Part shown: positions 59,781 through 64,000 of the stretch, piece by piece
Layout of the letters: the number at the start of each line of letters is the position of its first letter
Numbering within the stretch: the first letter of the stretch is position 1
Source: Gyromitra esculenta
Taxonomy: Eukaryota; Ascomycota; Pezizomycetes; Pezizales; Discinaceae
DNA length: 64,000 nucleotides
Direction of reading: 5' to 3'
NCBI GenBank assembly: GCA_038503075.1
Contig: JBCAML010000020.1
Span: forward strand, 310,001-374,000
Notes under the pieces: generated by a model
Told to the model about the DNA's origin: nothing
The model's input: only the letters and a program-made list of their open reading frames with translations
Databases searched by the model: none
Translations under genes and position numbers: made by a program

Positions 59781-60282
59781 TTAATATCCGCTGTTCTTCC
59801 AGATGTGATCTGCAAGGTAACGAATAACGATAACGTTAGCCCGCTATAGACAATAATGACAGGCACAGAAGTTATGAGGCTCCCAATAATGCGGGGAGAC
59901 TGTGGGGGGCTTCTATGTGGGGTGGGAGGGTTTTTTTTCGCCCTGCATACCTGAGAGATAATCCTTCAACGAACCAATACGGTATCAGCACGCAATTCAA
60001 TTCAATTCGATCAATGCAAAAGTGGCATTTAAATAGAGAAAAATGGGAAACGTAAACGACAGTCTACAAGCAGAGCAGAAAGCAAGGAACCCAACAACCG
60101 AAAAGACGGATTTAATAGGAGGGGAGAAGCAACGGCAAAGGGATGGAGGAAAACAGCAAAATGGAGGAGCCCTGAGGGAGAGGGAAAAAAGTTTTTTATG
60201 AGGGGGAGGGGCAAGCGGATGTAGCTAGCGTAAAACTGATTGAACATACCTGTGAAGTGAATACGGTAGGAACAAATCGCAT
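59781..60282 (-). CDS. Arginine attenuator peptide uORF in the CPA1 leader, three exons
   Basis: Exon a 60250-60282 encodes MRFVPTVFTSQ. The donor GTATGT opens a 286-nt intron. A 13-nt microexon (59951-59963) encodes DYLS plus one base, and the donor GTATGC opens a 141-nt intron. Exon c (59781-59809) completes the Asp codon and encodes HIWKNSGY then TAA. The resulting 24-residue peptide has the attenuator hallmarks, TSQ-DYLSDHIWK, near-identical to the core of the yeast CPA1 (CQDYISDHIWK) and Neurospora arg-2 uORF peptides. In those species the nascent peptide stalls the ribosome at its stop codon when arginine is high and blocks translation of the main frame. The stop lies 125 bases before the CPA1 ATG. 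Branch-like CTGAT (intron a) and GCTAACG (intron b) precede the acceptors. Confidence 0.88.
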
Positions 60283-63200
60283 GCGGGCAACTTTCCCTTG
60301 CGGATAGAGCTTGAGATGAATCTCCTATGTAATTGAAGATATCAAGCAGAAGGAATTGATGAAATATTTATCTGTGTCAGAGCAGGCAAGTGGGGGGGAC
60401 TGTGGCAACGGGAAAAGGAAGCAAAGAAAGAAGAAAAAATTGAATCAGAGAAGATTTTCAGGTGGTGGTCGCAGAAGCAAGCGGAGATGGAGGGCGGGCT
60501 TTATGTGCGTCGATGACGGGATCACAGAGAAGGCATAGCACTCAAAAAAAAGTGCAGGGAAGGAGAGGCGAGCGGCGATGACGAATGTGGTTGGTGCGCT
60601 ACTTACATCGATAGATGACAGCGCACTTATTGGTCAAAAAAGAGTCCGCGGATAGGTGACTCTACTGTAAGTTGCGCCCGCATAGCACAGCACAGTCTTT
60701 CTTCTTCACGGACCTCTCGCGTCAAGACAATGTCCAAATCTTGATTCGACGTCGCAGGTGGATAGAACTGCCGTCGATTACTTTTTTACTTGCAGTTTAC
60801 CATGACAGTCTGCAATTTGTCTACCCCAAGCCTCACATGTGCATCCCCCGACCAAATCCTGGGATGTGTCCCGGAATTGCCAAGTGACAACAAAAGAAAA
60901 CTTTTGTCTCGCAGACGGTACCTGTTCTAACCAAATACGGTCGACAGGCTTTTATGCTTTCTTGGCGCCTGCACTTGGCCACAAGACCTGCCATAGACTT
61001 CCTCCATCAACTTCTTCCCTTAGATACGTGTCATCTAGTTAAACACCCAGGTTCTGAGAGTCACAAATGATGAGGAGTTTAAGTTGTGCATCCGAAAGTT
61101 GGAGTTCTATTGAGAGAATATATCACCGGATATAAATACCGAGCGGCTCGGGATGAGGCAACGTCGGAACGAATAGGAAAAGAAACACCAAGATCTCTCC
61201 CACATCCTTAGTCTGCTTTAGCATCGTGTAGCCTTTCCATTCTCCACTATCCTTTAGCCTCGGTATCTAAAGTGTTGTTTACCCCACAGTGACTCCGACT
61301 TCTCTCGGCGATTCAGTGAGCGAATGAATTACCTTTGTTTGGGCGGACGCGTCAACCTCAGGTCAGCAATTCAGAATTCAAGACATGGAAAATCACTCTT
61401 GTCGTTAGAACTAACTTACTAGATTATTTAAATATAGCAGAGGTACATGTGGTTTAAATGGTATGTTCTTCAAGGCACAGGTATAGACTATATTAAATAT
61501 AAGTACATGTAGTAATTTTAAATCAGTCGTCTTGAAGCCGAATAACATCTCAATCCATATGCTTCTCCTCCATCTCGTTTCAATATTATCCCTCGATATT
61601 AGAATCCATGCCTATCGAAAAACTCCCTTAGCTTAAAAAAAGTACCACTCTCGAACGCACATCCATGTCATCACAGACCACATCAACTTAATACCATCAT
61701 TAAATCATTCATCTTTGATATATACCAACCCTGCAAATTATTCTCATCCTCGTTCTCGTCGTCTGAAACTTTAAACTGAGGTCTCGGATATCGTTGGAGT
61801 ATAGAGAAAGGAACGTACCTCCAGGACTGGATTCCGATATTTCATCCAGTAAACTCCTCGAGATCTTCAGAAATTAGATAGTATCTCAAAGATCTTATAT
61901 TCTAGTAAGATAAAAAGCTCACTAGCCATGCATTCGCCTTGATGGCGACTCCTTTCTGTTGTGTGCGGTGGAGAATTGAGTTTTAATTTGACACAAAGCC
62001 CCACTTGAACTTCCACAATAATATAGCTACTGCAGCATCCTGCAGAACGACGAAATTTTGTACTTTAGATCTTCTTCAGGAAGAGTATCTAGTTCGCCCC
62101 GGCTCTGTAACTGAATGGGATAATGCTTCGAGACCTTCGCCGCTATCGAACTCATCTCCAACTCATATAAAGCTTGGAAATCTAGTATCTGTACAAATCG
62201 ATGAGAGACGATAGTGATTTAAGTTTTATCAGGTTAAATTTACCTCGTCAAATAATTCATTTATATTAGACTTTAGCTATTATCTAATCAATCTTTAGCA
62301 AATATACCCAACATCCGCACACGATATTTCACTAGGAAAAACGCCCGTAATTGAGAGGTGTGCTAAAATTGCGTTAGCCATGACTCTCGTAGATCCAATT
62401 GTTTGCTTCTCACGGTTTCGCGCAATAGTTTGTCCAAAGGTTAGAAATATTTACTGTAGGATGCGCCGTAGCACTCTAAAATGATATTCTAGTCTAGAAG
62501 CTAGTTTTCGTGTAGTTACTGAATAGAATCCGATTTCTATGTTGATGCTGAAAAGCGTCTGTGAATATAGATTGATGCATTTCTGACACGTTTATGACGC
62601 CTACGGTCTGCGTTAATTAGTATCCTTTTTGCTCTACTCTTTTTCACGAGTATGCTGAAAATTCCCACGATACGGGAGATTTGGAATAATAGTCGCTGAG
62701 CGACATTTTTTCTCATTACAATGTTTCACGCACCTAAGGAAAGCCCCATCCGAATGGATTAAATGCAAATCGACGGTCATTGTGGAGATACTGCAACGAT
62801 TGGCTTCAATCTTGGCGTTTTAACGGGGTAGGTAGTTCGCCTAAAGGAATAACCAGAAGCTGCTAAAAAGCAGGAACTAGGCCTCGAGGAAAGTTCAGGC
62901 TGGTAATGCAACCTTGCAGAGTTGGTGGGAGATGCTAGTAAATAAAATAGGTTTCGTGAAGATTTGAAATGTCTTCGATAGGCCGATGATTCTAGAAATC
63001 TCTACGTTAGCTAATCCGGTTCTGAAGCTACAGTAATTTTTTTTCTCAATTTTTTTCGCGGTGGCCGTATGACCGTATCAGCTTAAGAATACGGGTAGTG
63101 TTGTAGTATCTTTTCTGATGGCTTACTGCTAAGGCTGCCGCGATTTTGATACAAGGCGACTCCGTAATACCCGCGTACATAAGTCCTGCCTCAATTGTCA

Positions 63201-64000
63201 GTCACTCATGAAATTTAAGAACACTTTCTTTACTAAACACGTCTCTAGCGTCTAATGCCTCTTATATGCTAATCCTACCTCCGATTAGATATCAATGGAT
63301 CTATTCGGGCATCTGCCGTCAAACTGAAAATGCGAAGGTGGTAATCGTGGTTCCTAGAGATGAAATCGGTGACATTAGATCGAGAAGTAATGTATTGTAT
63401 ACCATGCGATTCTAGAAAAGGGATTGAATGTCTTCATGCAACTATATCCTTGCCTCCATAGTAAACGTCCTTCTTTTAGGTTGTGGTTGGCTGATTAAGA
63501 CGAAGTACGCGAATAGATATCTTGGTTTCCTATGTTTCAAAACTATAATGTCATCTTTATATGTCATGTGTCTAGTTAAGAGATGGAACATAGCTTGAAT
63601 AAGTGTTAGAGCGTATTATTAGCCCTATCGAATAACTCTCAAATTCAACCTCGTATCGAATGACTAGTGACCCAGATGAGGATTTTAGATTCCTCGGTTG
63701 TATCCAGAGCTCTAAATGATATATCTGGGTATCTCTCTGCCCTAACGGTTGCTCTAGTTAACACTATCTGTCATGTTATCAAAGCGAGTTGGTTTCTTAT
63801 TGGATGATAGAGCGTGCGATTTTCGGGATGCCAACTTCTTCCCAGAAAACGCATTCCCTCCTTGCTTTCGAGATCTATGACTATTAACATGGGTCAAATG
63901 GGGCTAGGGATAGGAAGCTCCTAGTTGAACAACCTAGTCGTAATGACTCCGTAAAAATATCTTTAGGAATAACTGGTAGTCCATGTTGTCGCAGTGCCTA
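60283..64000. other. CPA1 promoter and gene-poor right end
   Basis: The first few hundred bases are the CPA1 promoter. Further right, 61.1-64.0 kb is A+T-rich with no supportable gene. A TATAAATA at about 61130 and a C/T-rich stretch look promoter-like but no open frame follows. TACATGTA occurs at 61504-61511. The short frame at 62005-62214 begins without ATG and is not convincing. Confidence 0.5.
60657..60662. promoter_or_regulatory. Gcn4/CPC1-type TGACTC site upstream of CPA1
   Basis: TGACTC in the context GGTGACTCTA, 375 bases upstream of the attenuator uORF start. Gcn4/CPC1/CpcA activates arginine genes through TGACTC half-palindromes under general amino-acid control. A second TGACTC lies at 61290-61295. 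A 6-mer alone is weak evidence; the position in an arginine-gene promoter raises it. Confidence 0.45.

Noticed and set aside
61126..61260. TATAAATA followed by a C/T-rich stretch, as a promoter
   Set aside because: No open frame follows on the plus strand, so there is nothing for it to drive.
1..64000. CRISPR array, prophage, operon or biosynthetic gene cluster
   Set aside because: The sequence is eukaryotic with spliced genes. No array of spaced repeats and no polyketide, peptide-synthetase or terpene genes are present.

Overview
This window looks like nuclear DNA of a filamentous ascomycete (Pezizomycotina). About a dozen protein genes are split by short introns with GTATGT/GTAAGT/GTGCGT-type donors, CTAAC/CTGAC-type branch points and AG acceptors. 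Gene families include COP9 signalosome subunit 6, arginine-specific carbamoyl-phosphate synthase with its upstream attenuator peptide, and a fungal DUF3445 protein. Only about 30% of the window is recognisably coding. Two gene-poor stretches (about 9-13 kb and 16-36 kb) hold only decayed sequence, hairpin elements and a few isolated genes. Such sparse, roughly 45% GC organisation fits an expanded genome such as those of truffle/morel-type fungi, but the class is inference only.

Layout. 0.6-2.5 kb: a proteasome-assembly chaperone (Hsm3/PSMD5-like, minus). 3.7-4.8 kb: a lysine-rich, Myb-like nuclear protein (plus). 7.3-9.0 kb: a membrane-anchored DUF3445/HRQ-family protein (plus). 13.3-13.8 kb: a small secreted cysteine-containing protein, with a decayed copy of its 3' end 5 kb downstream. 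15.5-16.7 kb: an orphan gene. 24.4-25.8 kb: a patatin-like phospholipase with an altered oxyanion-hole motif, followed by a frameshifted fragment carrying a telomeric-repeat tract. 36.8-37.8 kb: mitochondrial ribosomal protein uS15m. 39.1-39.9 kb: a broken ankyrin-repeat gene. 41.9-43.4 kb: CSN6. 43.8-44.2 kb: a small uncharacterised gene. 44.3-45.6 kb: a protein kinase. 49.6-50.5 kb: ETF beta subunit. 50.9-52.8 kb: an Acinus-like SAP/RSB protein convergent with ETF beta. 58.0-60.3 kb: CPA1/arg-2 with a leader uORF.

Main discoveries. (1) The CPA1 leader encodes a conserved arginine attenuator peptide whose 24-codon uORF is split over three exons, the middle one only 13 nt, so splicing must precede or gate translational control. 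(2) A family of roughly 130-bp hairpin elements (MITE-like, TA flanks, CTTG ends) is present in at least three complete copies, together with two other hairpin families. (3) Two 8-mers, TACATGTA (at least 13 sites) and ATCACTCG (11 sites), are far more frequent than base composition predicts and lie almost entirely outside genes. (4) The secreted-protein gene has a mutated paralogous fragment in which the last Cys-Trp codons have become Tyr-stop.

The genes do not form a pathway or cluster. They are mostly housekeeping functions (proteasome assembly, mitochondrial translation and beta-oxidation electron transfer, arginine synthesis, COP9 signalosome, splicing-linked complex) set in a repeat-rich background.
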